64,000 nt of DNA from contig NZ_JACHJP010000010.1 of NCBI RefSeq assembly GCF_014203715.1, positions 1 to 64,000 of the forward strand, read 5' to 3'. Below, one piece after another: positions 26,828-37,454 of the stretch (the first letter of the stretch is position 1; every line of letters starts with the position of its first letter). The position numbers were made by a program, and so were the translations under genes. The notes under the pieces are model-generated. The model did no database searches and was not told where the DNA came from. It was given only the letters and a program-made list of their open reading frames with translations. This stretch comes from Streptosporangium saharense (GTDB lineage Bacteria; Actinomycetota; Actinomycetes; Streptosporangiales; Streptosporangiaceae).

Positions 26828-28753
26828 GTGGCGAGATCTATGGGCGGTCCGGTGAGTTTCCGGCCCGAGCCGGGAACGATCCCCGAGTCCCCCGGCGTCT
26901 ACCGGTTCAGGGACTCCGGGGGCAGGGTCATCTACGTGGGCAAGGCCAAGAGCCTTCGCCAGCGGCTCAACTCCTACTTCGCGGACTTCGCCGGGCTGCA
27001 TCCGCGCACCCAGACCATGCTCACGACGGCGGTCGGCGTCGACTGGACGGTCGTCGGCACCGAGGTCGAGGCGCTCCAGCTCGAATACTCCTGGATCAAG
27101 GAGTACGACCCCCGGTTCAACGTCAAGTACCGCGACGACAAGTCCTATCCCTACCTCGCGGTCACCATGGGGGAGGAGTTCCCCAGGGTCCAGGTGCTGC
27201 GCGGGGCCAAGCGCAAGGGCATCCGCTACTTCGGCCCCTACTCCCACGCCTGGGCGATCAGGGAGACTGTCGACCTCCTGCTGCGGGTCTTCCCGATCAG
27301 GAGCTGCTCGGCCGGGGTGTTCCGGCGCGCCGCCCAGATCGGCCGCCCCTGCCTGCTGGGCTACATCGGCAAGTGCTCGGCCCCCTGCGTCGGCAGGGTC
27401 ACCGAGCAGGAGCACCGGGCGCTGGCCGACGACTTCTGCGACTTCATGGCGGGCAACACCGGCCGTTTCACCAGACGCCTTGAGCGCGAGATGCGCCAGG
27501 CGGCCGCCGAGCAGGAGTACGAGCGCGCGGCGAGGCTGCGCGACGACATCCAGGCGCTGCGCCAGGCGATGGAGAAGCAGGCGGTCGTGCTGGCCGACAA
27601 CACCGACTGCGACGTGATCGCCCTGGTCGAGGACGCCCTTGAGGCCGCGGTCCAGGTCTTCTACGTGCGCTCAGGGCGCATCAGGGGCCAGCGCGGCTGG
27701 GTGGTCGACAAGGTCGAGGACACGGGCCCCGGCGAGCTGGTCGAGCAGTTCCTTCTCCAGATGTACGGCGAGGCCGCCCCCGAGGCGCTGCCACGCGAGG
27801 TCCTGGTGCCCGCCATGCCCCCCGACGCCGAGGCCGTCGCCGAGCTGCTCGGCGAGCACCGCGGGGCCAGGGTCGAGATCCGCGTCCCGCAGCGCGGCGA
27901 CAAGAAGACGCTCATGGAGACCGTCGAGCGCAACGCCAAGGAGGCCCTCAAGCAGCACAAGCTCAAGCGGGCCAGCGACCTGACCGCCCGCAGCAGGGCG
28001 CTGCAGGAGGTCGCCGACGCGCTCGGGCTCGACCAGGCGCCGCTGCGGATCGAGTGCTACGACGTCTCCCACACGCAGGGCACCAACGTGGTCGCCTCCA
28101 TGGTGGTCTTCGAGGACGGCCTGGCCCGCAAGAGCGAGTACCGCAGGTTCGCCGTCAACTCGACCGAGGGCGACGTCGCCTCGATCCACGAGGTGATCTC
28201 CCGCCGGTTCAGGCGCTATCTGGAGGAGCGTTCCGAGACCGGAGAGCTGGACGTCGAGGTGGGCGCCGGGGCGGCTCTCGATCCGGAGACCGGCAAGCCA
28301 CGCAAGTTCGCCTATCCCCCCAACCTGGTCGTCGTCGACGGTGGCCCTGCCCAGGCGGCCGCCGCCCAGCGCGCGCTCGACGAGCTGGGCGTGGACGACG
28401 TGGCGGTCTGCGGCCTGGCCAAGCGGCTTGAGGAGGTCTGGCTGCCCGAGGAGGACCTGCCCGCGATCCTCCCCCGGTCGAGCGAGGCCCTTTACCTCCT
28501 GCAGCGGGTGCGCGACGAGGCCCACCGCTTCGCCATCACCTACCATCGGTCCAAGCGGTCGAAGAGCGTGAAGGAAAGCGCCCTGGACGAGGTTCCCGGG
28601 CTCGGCCCGGCCCGCAGACAGGCGCTGATCAAACATTTCGGATCCGTGCGGCGGCTGCGTGAGGCCACCGCGGAGCAGATCCGTGAGGTGCCCGGGATCG
28701 GCCCCGCCACGGCCGAGACGATTGTGTCGGCGTTGAAGGGGGAGCACCCATGA
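26828..28753 (+). CDS. uvrC: UvrABC system protein C
   Basis: A 641-residue dual-incision nuclease of nucleotide excision repair. The GIY-YIG domain is at the start ([28 protein letters not shown]), the UVR helical hairpin is [20 protein letters not shown], the RNase H-like domain includes [20 protein letters not shown], and two helix-hairpin-helix motifs close it ([34 protein letters not shown]). GTG 26828 is chosen because the promoter -10 ends eight bases upstream; ATG 26840 is the alternative. Its TGA overlaps the ATG of rapZ, so uvrC, rapZ and yvcK are one operon. Confidence 0.96.
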   Translation: MARSMGGPVSFRPEPGTIPESPGVYRFRDSGGRVIYVGKAKSLRQRLNSYFADFAGLHPRTQTMLTTAVGVDWTVVGTEVEALQLEYSWIKEYDPRFNVKYRDDKSYPYLAVTMGEEFPRVQVLRGAKRKGIRYFGPYSHAWAIRETVDLLLRVFPIRSCSAGVFRRAAQIGRPCLLGYIGKCSAPCVGRVTEQEHRALADDFCDFMAGNTGRFTRRLEREMRQAAAEQEYERAARLRDDIQALRQAMEKQAVVLADNTDCDVIALVEDALEAAVQVFYVRSGRIRGQRGWVVDKVEDTGPGELVEQFLLQMYGEAAPEALPREVLVPAMPPDAEAVAELLGEHRGARVEIRVPQRGDKKTLMETVERNAKEALKQHKLKRASDLTARSRALQEVADALGLDQAPLRIECYDVSHTQGTNVVASMVVFEDGLARKSEYRRFAVNSTEGDVASIHEVISRRFRRYLEERSETGELDVEVGAGAALDPETGKPRKFAYPPNLVVVDGGPAQAAAAQRALDELGVDDVAVCGLAKRLEEVWLPEEDLPAILPRSSEALYLLQRVRDEAHRFAITYHRSKRSKSVKESALDEVPGLGPARRQALIKHFGSVRRLREATAEQIREVPGIGPATAETIVSALKGEHP

Positions 28754-29622
28754 ACGACAGAGAGACCGCGTTCGTCATCGTCACCGGCATGTCGGGAGCC
28801 GGGCGCAGCACCGCGGCCAAGGCGCTGGAGGACCTGGGCTGGTTCGTCATCGACAACCTGCCCCCCGGCCTGCTGTTCGCGATGGCCGAGGAGGCGGGAC
28901 GGGTCAAGCTGGCCGCGGACAAGGTGGCCGCCGTGGTCGACGTGCGCAGCCTGGCCTTCACCACCGACCTCAACGCCGCCATCGAGGAGCTCGATGGGCG
29001 CGGCGTCGCCGTACGGGTGGTGTTCCTTGAGGCCAGCGACGAGGAGCTGGTCCGCAGGTTCGAGAACGTCCGCCGCCCGCACCCGCTGCAGGCAGAGGGC
29101 CGCCTGGTGGACGGCATCGCCAGGGAGCGCGGCATCCTGCGCGAGGTCCGCGCCAACGCCGACCTGGTCATCGACACCTCCAACCTCAACGTCCACGAGC
29201 TCCGCGGCAAGATCGTCGCCTTCTTCGGAGGGGAGGACCGCCCCGGGCTGCGGGTCAACGTGGTCTCCTTCGGCTACAAGTACGGCCTGCCCGTCGACGC
29301 CGACCTGGTCGTCGACTGCCGTTTCCTGCCCAACCCCCACTGGGTCCCCGAGCTGCGCCCGCTGAACGGCCTGGACGCCTCCGTGCGTGACTACGTCCTC
29401 AACCAGTCGGGTGCCAAGGAGCTTCTCGACGCCTACGAGGAGGTGGTCGGCATCATCGCCGCCGGTTACACCCGCGAGGGCAAGAGCTATGCCACGCTCG
29501 CCGTCGGCTGTACCGGCGGCAAGCACCGCAGCGTCGCGATGGCCGAGCAGCTCGGCGGCCGATTGCGAGATCGGGGAGGCATGGAGGTGCAGGTGAGCCA
29601 CCGGGATGTGGGCCGGGAGTGA
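28750..29622 (+). CDS. rapZ: RapZ-like nucleotide-binding adaptor protein
   Basis: A 290-residue P-loop protein of the RapZ/YvcJ family. Walker A is [20 protein letters not shown], and the family signature DNLPPGLLF follows. The C-terminal domain carries [20 protein letters not shown] and the RapZ motif [20 protein letters not shown]. In E. coli RapZ delivers a small RNA to RNase E and binds GlcN6P; in actinobacteria its role is unsettled. The usual lysine of the P-loop is replaced by arginine (AGRST). It overlaps uvrC by four bases and yvcK by four bases. Confidence 0.93.
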   Translation: MNDRETAFVIVTGMSGAGRSTAAKALEDLGWFVIDNLPPGLLFAMAEEAGRVKLAADKVAAVVDVRSLAFTTDLNAAIEELDGRGVAVRVVFLEASDEELVRRFENVRRPHPLQAEGRLVDGIARERGILREVRANADLVIDTSNLNVHELRGKIVAFFGGEDRPGLRVNVVSFGYKYGLPVDADLVVDCRFLPNPHWVPELRPLNGLDASVRDYVLNQSGAKELLDAYEEVVGIIAAGYTREGKSYATLAVGCTGGKHRSVAMAEQLGGRLRDRGGMEVQVSHRDVGRE

Positions 29623-30554
29623 GCGAGGATCTCAAGGTCGTCGCCCTGGGCGGCGGACACGGACTGTACGCGTCGTTGTCGGCGCTGCGCAGGGTCACCT
29701 CCGAGCTGACGGCCGTCGTCACCGTGGCCGACGACGGCGGGTCGAGCGGGCGGCTCAGGCGTGAGCTGGGCGTGCTGCCCCCCGGAGACCTCAGGATGGC
29801 CCTGGCCGCGCTGTGCGGCGACGACGAGTGGGGCCGCACCTGGAGCGAGGTGGTCCAGCACCGCTTCCGCAGCGAGGGTGACCTGCACGGGCACGCGGTC
29901 GGCAACCTGCTGATCGTCGCCCTGTGGGAGCGTCTCGGTGACACGGTCGCCGGGCTCGACTGGGTCGGGCGGCTGCTCGGCGCGCACGGGCGGGTCCTGC
30001 CGATGTCCTCGGTGCCGCTCGACATCGCCGCCGAGGTCGAGCTGGACGGCCGGGTGAGCACGGTCTACGGCCAGGTGGCCTGCGCGCTGACCCCGGGAAG
30101 GGTCCGCGCGATCTCGCTGCTGCCGACCGACCCGCCCGCCTGCCCGGAGGCGGTCCAGGCGGTGCTTGAGGCCGACTGGGTGGTGTTCGGGCCGGGCTCG
30201 TGGTTCACGAGTGTGCTGCCCCACCTGAAGGTGCCCGAGCTGGCCGAGGCGCTGCTGCGCACCCGGGCGCGCAGGCTGGTCGCGCTCAACCTGGCCCCCC
30301 AGCCGGGAGAAACCGACGGTTTCTCCCCGCAGAAGCACCTGGAGGTGCTGCGTCAGCACGCCCCCTCCCTGACGATCGACGTGGTGCTCGCCGACACCGG
30401 TGTCGCCGAGGACGGTGAGGAGCTGGAGAAGGCCGCGGCCGAACTGGGCGGGCGGCTCGTCATGGCCCCGGTCGCCGACGAGGACGGCTCACCACGGCAT
30501 GATGCGCAACGTCTTGCCTCCGTCCTGGACGAGATTTTCCGTGAGAAGCGTTGA
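29619..30554 (+). CDS. yvcK: YvcK/CofD-like protein (gluconeogenesis factor family)
   Basis: A 311-residue member of the YvcK/CofD superfamily. The start KVVALGGGHGLYASLSALRR, then TVADDGGSSGRLRRELGVL and PPGDLRMALAAL are diagnostic, as are GNLLIVALWER and FGPGSWFTSVLPHL. YvcK binds UDP-sugars and influences carbon-source use and cell shape in Bacillus and mycobacteria (CuvA). Its GTG overlaps the stop of rapZ. The trio rapZ-yvcK-whiA is a conserved Gram-positive arrangement. Confidence 0.93.
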   Translation: MSEDLKVVALGGGHGLYASLSALRRVTSELTAVVTVADDGGSSGRLRRELGVLPPGDLRMALAALCGDDEWGRTWSEVVQHRFRSEGDLHGHAVGNLLIVALWERLGDTVAGLDWVGRLLGAHGRVLPMSSVPLDIAAEVELDGRVSTVYGQVACALTPGRVRAISLLPTDPPACPEAVQAVLEADWVVFGPGSWFTSVLPHLKVPELAEALLRTRARRLVALNLAPQPGETDGFSPQKHLEVLRQHAPSLTIDVVLADTGVAEDGEELEKAAAELGGRLVMAPVADEDGSPRHDAQRLASVLDEIFREKR

Positions 30555-30644
30555 TCCTGGTCAGCGGTGCTCAGGAGTGCGAGAAACTTCTGTGAGCCTG
30601 GTTTCTCGGCCGCATGAGGTCTGTATGGGGGAGGACGAACGCGC

Positions 30645-31625
30645 ATGGCGATGACAGGTGTGGTGAAGGACGAGCTGAGCCGCTTGCCGGTCCTGAAGCC
30701 TTGCTGCCGTAAGGCTGAGGTTTCGACGCTGCTGCGGTTCGCGAGCGGGCTGCACCTGGTCGGCGGGCGGATCGTGATCGAGGCGGAGCTGGACACCAAC
30801 GTCACCGCCAGGAGGCTCATCAAGGACATCGGTGAGGTCTTCGGGCACAAGGCGGAGGTGCTCGTCCTGGCGCCCGCGGGGCTGCGCAAGGGGTCGCGCT
30901 ACGTGGTCAGGGTCTACCGCGACGGCGAGGCTCTGGCCCGCCAGACGGGGCTGATCGACAACCACGGCCGTCCGGTCCGCGGCCTGCCGCGTCAGGTGGT
31001 CGCGGGGGCGACCTGTGACGCCGAGGCCGCCTGGCGGGGTGCCTTCCTGGCGCACGGCTCGCTCACCGAGCCGGGCCGTTCCATGTCGCTTGAGGTCACC
31101 TGCCCGGGTCCTGAGGCGGCGCTGGCGCTGGTCGGCTCGGCGCGGCGGCTGAAGATCCACGCCAAGGCGCGCGAGGTGCGGGGCGTCGACCGCGTGGTGG
31201 TCCGCGACGGTGACGCCATCAGTGCGCTGCTGACCCGGCTCGGCGCCCACGACAGCGTGCTGGCCTGGGAGGAGCGGCGGATGCGCCGCGAGGTGCGGGC
31301 CACGGCCAACCGGCTGGCCAACTTCGACGACGCCAACCTGCGGCGCTCGGCCCGCGCCGCGGTCGCGGCCGGGGCCAGGGTGCAGCGGGCGCTGGAGATC
31401 CTCGGGGAGGAGGCCCCCGAGCATCTGGTGATCGCGGGCCGCCTGCGGGTCGAGCACAAGCAGGCCTCCCTTGAGGAGCTGGGGCAGCTCGCCGACCCGC
31501 CGCTGACCAAGGACGCCATCGCGGGACGCATCCGGCGCCTGCTGGCGATGGCCGACAAGCGCGCCCAGGACATCGGCATCCCCAACACCGAGGCCAACCT
31601 CACGGTGGACATGCTGGCGCCGTAG
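30645..31625 (+). CDS. whiA: WhiA sporulation transcription regulator
   Basis: A 326-residue protein with the WhiA architecture: an N-terminal degenerate LAGLIDADG endonuclease-like domain ([41 protein letters not shown]) and a C-terminal helix-turn-helix ([38 protein letters not shown]). With WhiB it switches on division genes at sporulation in Streptomyces, and it is needed for normal division in other Gram-positives. ATG 30645 follows GGGGGAGG by ten bases. The 90-base gap after yvcK may hold an own promoter. A hairpin ends the unit. Confidence 0.95.
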   Translation: MAMTGVVKDELSRLPVLKPCCRKAEVSTLLRFASGLHLVGGRIVIEAELDTNVTARRLIKDIGEVFGHKAEVLVLAPAGLRKGSRYVVRVYRDGEALARQTGLIDNHGRPVRGLPRQVVAGATCDAEAAWRGAFLAHGSLTEPGRSMSLEVTCPGPEAALALVGSARRLKIHAKAREVRGVDRVVVRDGDAISALLTRLGAHDSVLAWEERRMRREVRATANRLANFDDANLRRSARAAVAAGARVQRALEILGEEAPEHLVIAGRLRVEHKQASLEELGQLADPPLTKDAIAGRIRRLLAMADKRAQDIGIPNTEANLTVDMLAP

Positions 31626-31637
31626 CCGGCGTTCTCT

Positions 31638-31677
31638 CACGCGGGCGGTCCCGGTTCCGGGGCCGCCCGTCCGCGTG
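31638..31677 (+). terminator. Hairpin after whiA
   Basis: CACGCGGGCGG (from 31638) pairs imperfectly with the segment ending CCGCGTG (31677), with a small bulge. It is a GC-rich terminator without a T run. Confidence 0.5.
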
Positions 31678-31809
31678 CCCGGGCATCGTTTTGGGATGTC
31701 ATAGCAGGTCACCATGGTGTTGTACGGATTTATCGTGACAAGCCGGGCACTTCACTTGAATAGTGCGATACCTACGCATGGGATGAAGGTGAACGGACCT
31801 GCCCCCGCA

Positions 31810-31825
31810 AGTGGTCTAAACCAAT
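31810..31825. promoter_or_regulatory. DasR-type dre operator upstream of gap
   Basis: AGTGGTCTAAACCAAT matches the DasR-responsive element (consensus about ACTGGTCTAGACCAGT) in its full core TGGTCTAnACCA and differs only at outer or central positions. It overlaps a possible -35 (TGGTCT, 31812-31817) spaced 18 bases from TAGTGT (31836-31841), 90 bases before the gap start. DasR is the GntR regulator that senses GlcN6P; binding here would repress gap-pgk-tpiA, which is inference. Confidence 0.6.
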
Positions 31826-31851
31826 TTGGGTCCGATAGTGTTCGTGATTGA

Positions 31852-32918
<1,067 letters not shown>

Positions 32919-32919
<1 letters not shown>

Positions 32920-34106
32920 TGAAGGACCTCTCCGAGTTCGACGTGAAGGGTCGGCGCGTCCTGGTGCGCGTCGACCTCAACGTCCCCCTCGACGGGGACG
33001 TCATCACCGACGACGGCCGCATCCGGGCCTCGGTCCCGACGATCCAGGAGCTCGCGGGCAGGGGGGCGCGCGTGATCGCCTGCGCCCACCTGGGGCGTCC
33101 CAAGGGAGAGCCCAACCCGAAGTACTCCCTGGCTCCCGTCGCCAAGCGCCTGGGTGAGCTGCTCGGCACCGAGGTCGCCTTCGCCTCCGACGTGGTCGGG
33201 CCCTCGGCCCAGGCCGTCGCCGCGGGCCTTGAGGACGGCCAGGTGGCGCTGCTGGAGAACCTGCGCTTCGAGCCGGGCGAGGAGTCCAAGGACGACGCGG
33301 TGCGCGCCGCCTTCGCCGAGAAGCTGGCCGCCCTGGCCGAGCTCTATGTCGGCGACGGCTTCGGCGCCGTCCACCGCAAGCACGCCAGCGTCTACGACGT
33401 GCCGCTGCTGCTGCCGCACGCGGCGGGCAGGCTCGTCCTGGCCGAGGTCGAGGTCCTCAAGAGGCTGACCGAGGAGCCCGCCAGGCCGTACGTCGTGGTG
33501 CTCGGCGGGGCCAAGGTCTCCGACAAGCTCGGCGTCATCGGCAACCTGCTCACCAAGGTCGACCGCCTGCTCATCGGCGGCGGCATGGCCTACACGTTCC
33601 TGGCGGCCCAGGGGCACGAGGTCGGTCAGTCGCTGCTGCAGAGCGACCAGCTCGACCAGGTGCGCGAGTTCCTCAACGAGGCGGTCAAGCGCGGCGTGGA
33701 GATCGTCCTGCCCGTCGACGTGCTGGCCGCGACGCACTTCGCCGAGGACGCCGGCCACGAGGTCGTGGACGCTACCGCCATCCCGGCCGACCGCCAGGGG
33801 CTGGACATCGGCCCGCGCAGCCGCGAGCTGTTCGCCACGAAGCTCGCCGACGCGCGGACGGTGTTCTGGAACGGCCCGATGGGCGTCTTCGAGTTCGAGG
33901 CGTTCTCCGGGGGAACCCGTGCCGTGGCCGAGGCGTTGATCGGGTCGGAGGCCTTCACGGTCGTCGGGGGTGGTGACTCCGCCGCCGCCGTACGGCAACT
34001 GGGCCTTCCCGAGGACGGTTTCTCGCACATCTCGACCGGTGGCGGGGCCAGCCTCGAATATCTTGAGGGCAAGACCCTGCCCGGCCTCGTCGCCCTGGAG
34101 GCGTAG
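32919..34106 (+). CDS. pgk: Phosphoglycerate kinase
   Basis: A 395-residue enzyme that makes ATP from 1,3-bisphosphoglycerate. The substrate motif [10 protein letters not shown] with the [13 protein letters not shown] segment is near the N-terminus, followed by [20 protein letters not shown], then [18 protein letters not shown], and [18 protein letters not shown] with [11 protein letters not shown] for ATP binding. It begins at ATG 32919, one base inside the gap stop, so gap and pgk are coupled. A strong hairpin lies in the 109-base gap before tpiA. Confidence 0.97.
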
Positions 34107-34135
34107 GGGTGGAGCGACGCGACGAGCGCCGTGCC

Positions 34136-34168
34136 GCCCGCCGTCCCCGGAACACGGGGGCGGCGGGC
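34136..34168 (+). terminator. Hairpin between pgk and tpiA
   Basis: GCCCGCCGTCCCC (34136-34148) pairs with GGGGGCGGCGGGC (34156-34168), one wobble, loop of seven. There is no T run, so it may be a partial terminator or an mRNA stability element that sets different pgk and tpiA levels. Confidence 0.55.
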
Positions 34169-34215
34169 GCGGAACATGATCGAGACGAAGGCGGACGAGA
34201 GACGGTGAGCCACGG

Positions 34216-35001
34216 ATGAGCACGACGCGCAAGCCGCTCATGGCCGGCAACTGGAAGATGAACCTCAACCACCTTGAGGCCATCGCCACCACCCAGAAGC
34301 TGGCCTTCGCCCTCAACGACAAGGACTTCGACAGGGTCGACGTCGCGGTGCTGCCGCCGTTCACGGACCTGCGCAGCGTGCAGACCCTCATCGACGGCGA
34401 CAGACTGCGCATCCTGTACGGCGCGCAGGACCTCTCACAGCAGGACGCGGGCGCCTACACCGGGGAGATCTCCGGGGCGATGCTCGCCAAGCTCGGGTGC
34501 ACCTTCGTCGTGATCGGGCACTCGGAGCGGCGGCAGTACCACCGCGAGGACGACGACGTGGTCAACGCCAAGGTCCAGGCGGCCTACCGCAACTCGCTCA
34601 CGCCGATCCTGTGCGTGGGGGAGGGGCTGGAGGTCCGCAGGGCGGGTGGCCAGGTCGCCCACAGCGTCTCGCAGCTCGACGGGGCGCTCAGGAAGGTCCC
34701 CGCGGAGCAGGTCAGGTCGATCGTGCTGGCCTACGAGCCGGTCTGGGCGATCGGGACCGGTGAGGTCGCGACCCCGGCCGACGCGCAGGAGGTCTGTTCG
34801 GCGCTGCGTTCCCGACTCGCCGAGCTGTATGACGGCGAGGTGGCCGCTGCCGTCCGTATCCTTTATGGAGGCTCGGTCAAGTCTGACAACGTCGCCGGCA
34901 TCATGGCCCAGCCCGATGTGGACGGTGCCCTGGTCGGCGGCGCAAGTCTGGACCCGGGAGAGTTTGCCAAAATCTGCCGCTTTAGCGAAATGTCTGGCTG
35001 A
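34216..35001 (+). CDS. tpiA: Triose-phosphate isomerase
   Basis: A 261-residue TIM-barrel enzyme. The catalytic lysine is in [14 protein letters not shown], the histidine in [12 protein letters not shown], the glutamate in [12 protein letters not shown], and the phosphate loop is [11 protein letters not shown] with [11 protein letters not shown] 34216 follows the segment GAGACGGTGAGCCACGG; a GTG upstream is in another frame. It completes the gap-pgk-tpiA unit and is followed by an 11-bp hairpin. Confidence 0.97.
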   Translation: MSTTRKPLMAGNWKMNLNHLEAIATTQKLAFALNDKDFDRVDVAVLPPFTDLRSVQTLIDGDRLRILYGAQDLSQQDAGAYTGEISGAMLAKLGCTFVVIGHSERRQYHREDDDVVNAKVQAAYRNSLTPILCVGEGLEVRRAGGQVAHSVSQLDGALRKVPAEQVRSIVLAYEPVWAIGTGEVATPADAQEVCSALRSRLAELYDGEVAAAVRILYGGSVKSDNVAGIMAQPDVDGALVGGASLDPGEFAKICRFSEMSG

Positions 35002-35013
35002 CTGGGCCGTTCG

Positions 35014-35045
35014 GAGGGTACGACTTGACAACAGGTCGTACCCTC
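35014..35045 (+). terminator. Hairpin after tpiA with a TTGACA -35 in its loop
   Basis: GAGGGTACGAC (35014-35024) and GTCGTACCCTC (35035-35045) form a perfect 11-bp stem around the loop TTGACAACAG, followed by TTAG. The loop contains a consensus -35 hexamer, spaced 16 bases from TAGAGC (35047-35052). The element may end the glycolytic operon and also provide the promoter of secG-rbpA. Confidence 0.6.
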
Positions 35046-35126
35046 TTAGAGCAAGTTTGAATCGTCACGCCACAGGCGTCATACAGAGACGCACCCGACG
35101 CGGGTCGCACATAGGGACAGGTCACG

Positions 35127-35357
35127 GTGACAATCGGAATCTCCATCGCCCTCATTCTGGCGAGCATGCTGATGGTGCTGCTTGTTCTGCTTCACAAGGG
35201 CAAGGGCGGCGGCCTGTCGGATCTGTTCGGCGGCGGCTTCACGTCGTCGTTCGGCGGCTCCTCCGTGGTGGAGCGCAACCTCGACCGTCTCACCGTCATC
35301 ACCGGTGTGGTCTGGTTCGTGTGCATCATCGCGTTGGGCCTCATCCTTAAGCCCTGA
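35127..35357 (+). CDS. secG: Protein translocase subunit SecG
   Basis: A 76-residue membrane protein with two hydrophobic segments (ISIALILASMLMVLLVLLHK and VITGVVWFVCIIALGLIL) separated by the Gly/Ser-rich GKGGGLSDLFGGGFTSSFGG loop, the standard SecG layout. It assists SecYEG in protein export. The GTG start at 35127 is preceded by GGGACAGG-type purine sequence. A secG gene after tpiA is the common actinobacterial order. Confidence 0.95.
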   Translation: MTIGISIALILASMLMVLLVLLHKGKGGGLSDLFGGGFTSSFGGSSVVERNLDRLTVITGVVWFVCIIALGLILKP

Positions 35358-35437
35358 TCCGGCTACGGCAAGCGTGACAGTGGTTCAGCCCCCCGCATCC
35401 AACCGAGCGCAGGGGCCATCGAGCGAGGAGTTCATCC

Positions 35438-35785
35438 GTGGGTAGTGGCAACGCGATCCGTGGCAGTCGTGTCGGCGCCGGCCCGATGGGGGAGGCGGAG
35501 CGTGGCGAGGCGGCTCCCCGTGTGAGGGTTCCGTTCTGGTGCGCGAACATGCACGAGACGCGCCCCAGCTTCGCCAGCGACGCCGCCGTGCCTGAGTTCT
35601 GGGACTGCCCTCGCTGCGGCCTTCCCGCCGGTCAGGACGAGGCGAACCCGCCCGCGCCGCCGCGCAACGAGCCCTACAAGACGCACCTGGCCTACGTGAA
35701 GGAGCGTCGCAGCGACAAGGACGGCGCCCAGATCCTGGCCGAAGCCCTGGAGCGGCTGCGCTCCTCCTCGCGACCCATCTACTAG
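35438..35785 (+). CDS. rbpA: RNA polymerase-binding protein RbpA
   Basis: A 115-residue actinobacterial transcription factor that binds principal sigma factors and RNA polymerase and stabilises the open promoter complex. The N-terminal GNAIRGSRVGAGPMGEAERG is diagnostic; the zinc-binding core runs FWCANMHETRPSFASD to FWDCPRCGLPAG; the C-terminal sigma-interaction helix is RSDKDGAQILAEALERLR. GTG 35438 has GAGGAG well placed. It is 80 bases after secG and ends before a strong bidirectional hairpin. Confidence 0.96.
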   Translation: MGSGNAIRGSRVGAGPMGEAERGEAAPRVRVPFWCANMHETRPSFASDAAVPEFWDCPRCGLPAGQDEANPPAPPRNEPYKTHLAYVKERRSDKDGAQILAEALERLRSSSRPIY

Positions 35786-35791
35786 TACGGC

Positions 35792-35840
35792 CATGCCGAG
35801 AGGCCCTCGTGGAACACCTTCGCGGGGGCCTCTCGGCATG
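35792..35840. terminator. Bidirectional terminator between rbpA and the TetR gene
   Basis: CATGCCGAGAGGCCC (35792-35806) and GGGCCTCTCGGCATG (35826-35840) are a perfect 15-bp inverted repeat with a 19-base loop between convergent genes. Confidence 0.85.
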
Positions 35841-35884
35841 ACTACGGAATGATCACGGACCTTGCGAGGCGGAGATTTCTCCGC

Positions 35885-36559
35885 TTATATGGGGGGTGGA
35901 GGTTCCGGTTGGAACCGCTCCTCGGATTCCGGCTGTCCGAGAGTGCGTACCAGCTCGTCCAGTCCGGCCTTGACCCGTTCGACGTCCATTCCGAGCGTCC
36001 TGCGCTGGTGCAGGTAGAGAGGAGCGGCCAGCGGGGCGAGCAGGGCGTCCGCGAGATAATGGATGTCCGTGTCCGGGCGAAGATGTCGCAGCAGCGTTGT
36101 CAGGTGCAGGTGGTAGGCGGCGTATGAGCCCCCGGTGTACCTGGCCTCCGGTGCGCTGGCTTCGGCGAAGAGCAGCAGGTCGGCCTGTTCCTCGGTGCGG
36201 TCGACCAGCGCCTCCATGAAGGCGATGATCCGTTCGGAGGCTGGTGCCCCCGGCCCGAGTGGTGGCGGCCCGTGCAGGAACGCGTCCTGCAGCCTGCGTT
36301 CTCGCTCGTCGATCAGCGCGTACGCCAGACCGGCCCGGTCCCCGAACCGCCGGTAGACCGTGCCGACCCCGACACCCGCTGCCTGAGCCACTTCGTCCAT
36401 CGACAGGCTCTCCACACCGCCGGAGGCGGTGATGCGCCGGGCGGCGGAGAGAATCTTCCTTCGGTTCTCCGCCGCGTCAGCTCGCTCTCTGGGAGCGCCT
36501 CCGACGAGTGGTAGCTCCCTCCCCGTTACTGAGGGCTCCTTCCTGATCGGCTCAGCCAT
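35885..36559 (-). CDS. TetR family transcription regulator
   Basis: A 224-residue TetR/AcrR-type repressor. The DNA-binding domain spans about residues 25-75 (AAENRRKILSAARRITASGG, VESLSMDEVAQAAGVGVGTVYRRFG), which is the canonical helix-turn-helix. The C-terminal ligand domain is of the SbtR-like kind (ASERIIAFMEALVDRTEEQA, LADALLAPLAAPLYLHQ). It has no divergent transport gene; the next gene in the other direction is the GNAT at 36777, so either autoregulation or control of that gene is possible. The inducer is unknown. Confidence 0.88.
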   Translation of the reverse strand: MAEPIRKEPSVTGRELPLVGGAPRERADAAENRRKILSAARRITASGGVESLSMDEVAQAAGVGVGTVYRRFGDRAGLAYALIDERERRLQDAFLHGPPPLGPGAPASERIIAFMEALVDRTEEQADLLLFAEASAPEARYTGGSYAAYHLHLTTLLRHLRPDTDIHYLADALLAPLAAPLYLHQRRTLGMDVERVKAGLDELVRTLGQPESEERFQPEPPPPI

Positions 36560-36776
36560 CGAAGGCGGTTCCGGATGCGGCGCCCGTATCCCCGGCCGCG
36601 CCCATGTCCTTCTTCATATTCATGATCGTATCCAGGCCGGGGCCCCCGCGTGCCTGGAGCGACGAAGATCCTTATACCTTCCTTCCTGGGCATCTCGGAC
36701 TCCGAAGGCGTTTTCGCCCGGCCGCGCCGGTTTATCCGTTGGCCCGCGTCCCGGCGGGAACTGTAGGTTCCCTGCC

Positions 36777-37247
36777 GTGGACGACACCGGAACGATCCAG
36801 ATCAGGCCCGCGGAAACGGCGGACGCGGCGGTGATCGCGCGCATCCACATGACCTCAAGGGCGGCGGCCATGCCGTACCTGCCGCCGCAGAGACGGGATC
36901 ACGCGCAGGTCGCCCGGTGGATCGAGGAGAGCGTGCTTCCCGCGTGCCGGACCTGGGTCGCGGTGCGCGAGGGGGAGGTCGTCGGCTACGCGGCCCTTGA
37001 CGGGGACATGCTCGAACACCTCTATCTGCGGCCCGACGTCCGTCGCCGGGGCATCGGCACCCTCCTGCTCGACGAGGTCAGACGGCACAGCCCGCACGGT
37101 CTCTCCCTGCACGTCTTCCAGCGCAACGCCGAGGCCCGCGCCTTCTACGAGCGCCACGGCTTCACGGTCCTCGACACCGACGACGGCCGGAGGAACATGG
37201 AGAAACTGCCCGACATGACCCTGCGGTGGACGCCGGACGGCGCGTGA
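36777..37247 (+). CDS. GNAT family N-acetyltransferase
   Basis: A 156-residue single-domain acetyltransferase. It opens with IQIRPAETADAAVIARIHMT, shows LEHLYLRPDVRRRGIGTLLL with the acetyl-CoA loop RRxGIG, and ends LHVFQRNAEARAFYERHGFT, the usual GNAT C-terminal motif. The substrate is unknown. GTG 36777 is preferred over a long upstream extension. TAGGTT at 36764-36769 ends seven bases before the start, so the message may be leaderless. It is divergent from the TetR gene. Confidence 0.85.
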   Translation: MDDTGTIQIRPAETADAAVIARIHMTSRAAAMPYLPPQRRDHAQVARWIEESVLPACRTWVAVREGEVVGYAALDGDMLEHLYLRPDVRRRGIGTLLLDEVRRHSPHGLSLHVFQRNAEARAFYERHGFTVLDTDDGRRNMEKLPDMTLRWTPDGA

Positions 37248-37355
37248 GCCGTACAGTCACGGCATCATGGGGAAAACGGGGATAAGCCCTCGGAAGGGGA
37301 TGGAACCAAATATCGTTTCCGGTGTTTCCGGGAGCGGGCGGACGTATCCGGTTAA

Positions 37356-37385
37356 TTGGATCTTCGTCGTGACTCCGGGTAGCGT
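37356..37385 (+). promoter_or_regulatory. Promoter of the MurG-like gene
   Basis: TTGGAT (37356-37361) and TAGCGT (37380-37385) with an 18-base spacer form a sigma-70-type promoter, about 70 bases upstream of the coding start. Confidence 0.5.
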
Positions 37386-37454
37386 GCGCGAGGCCGCCGG
37401 ACGCGCCGACGTGGCCCAGGACCCGGATGACCGCAACGCTGGAAGGACACGCAC

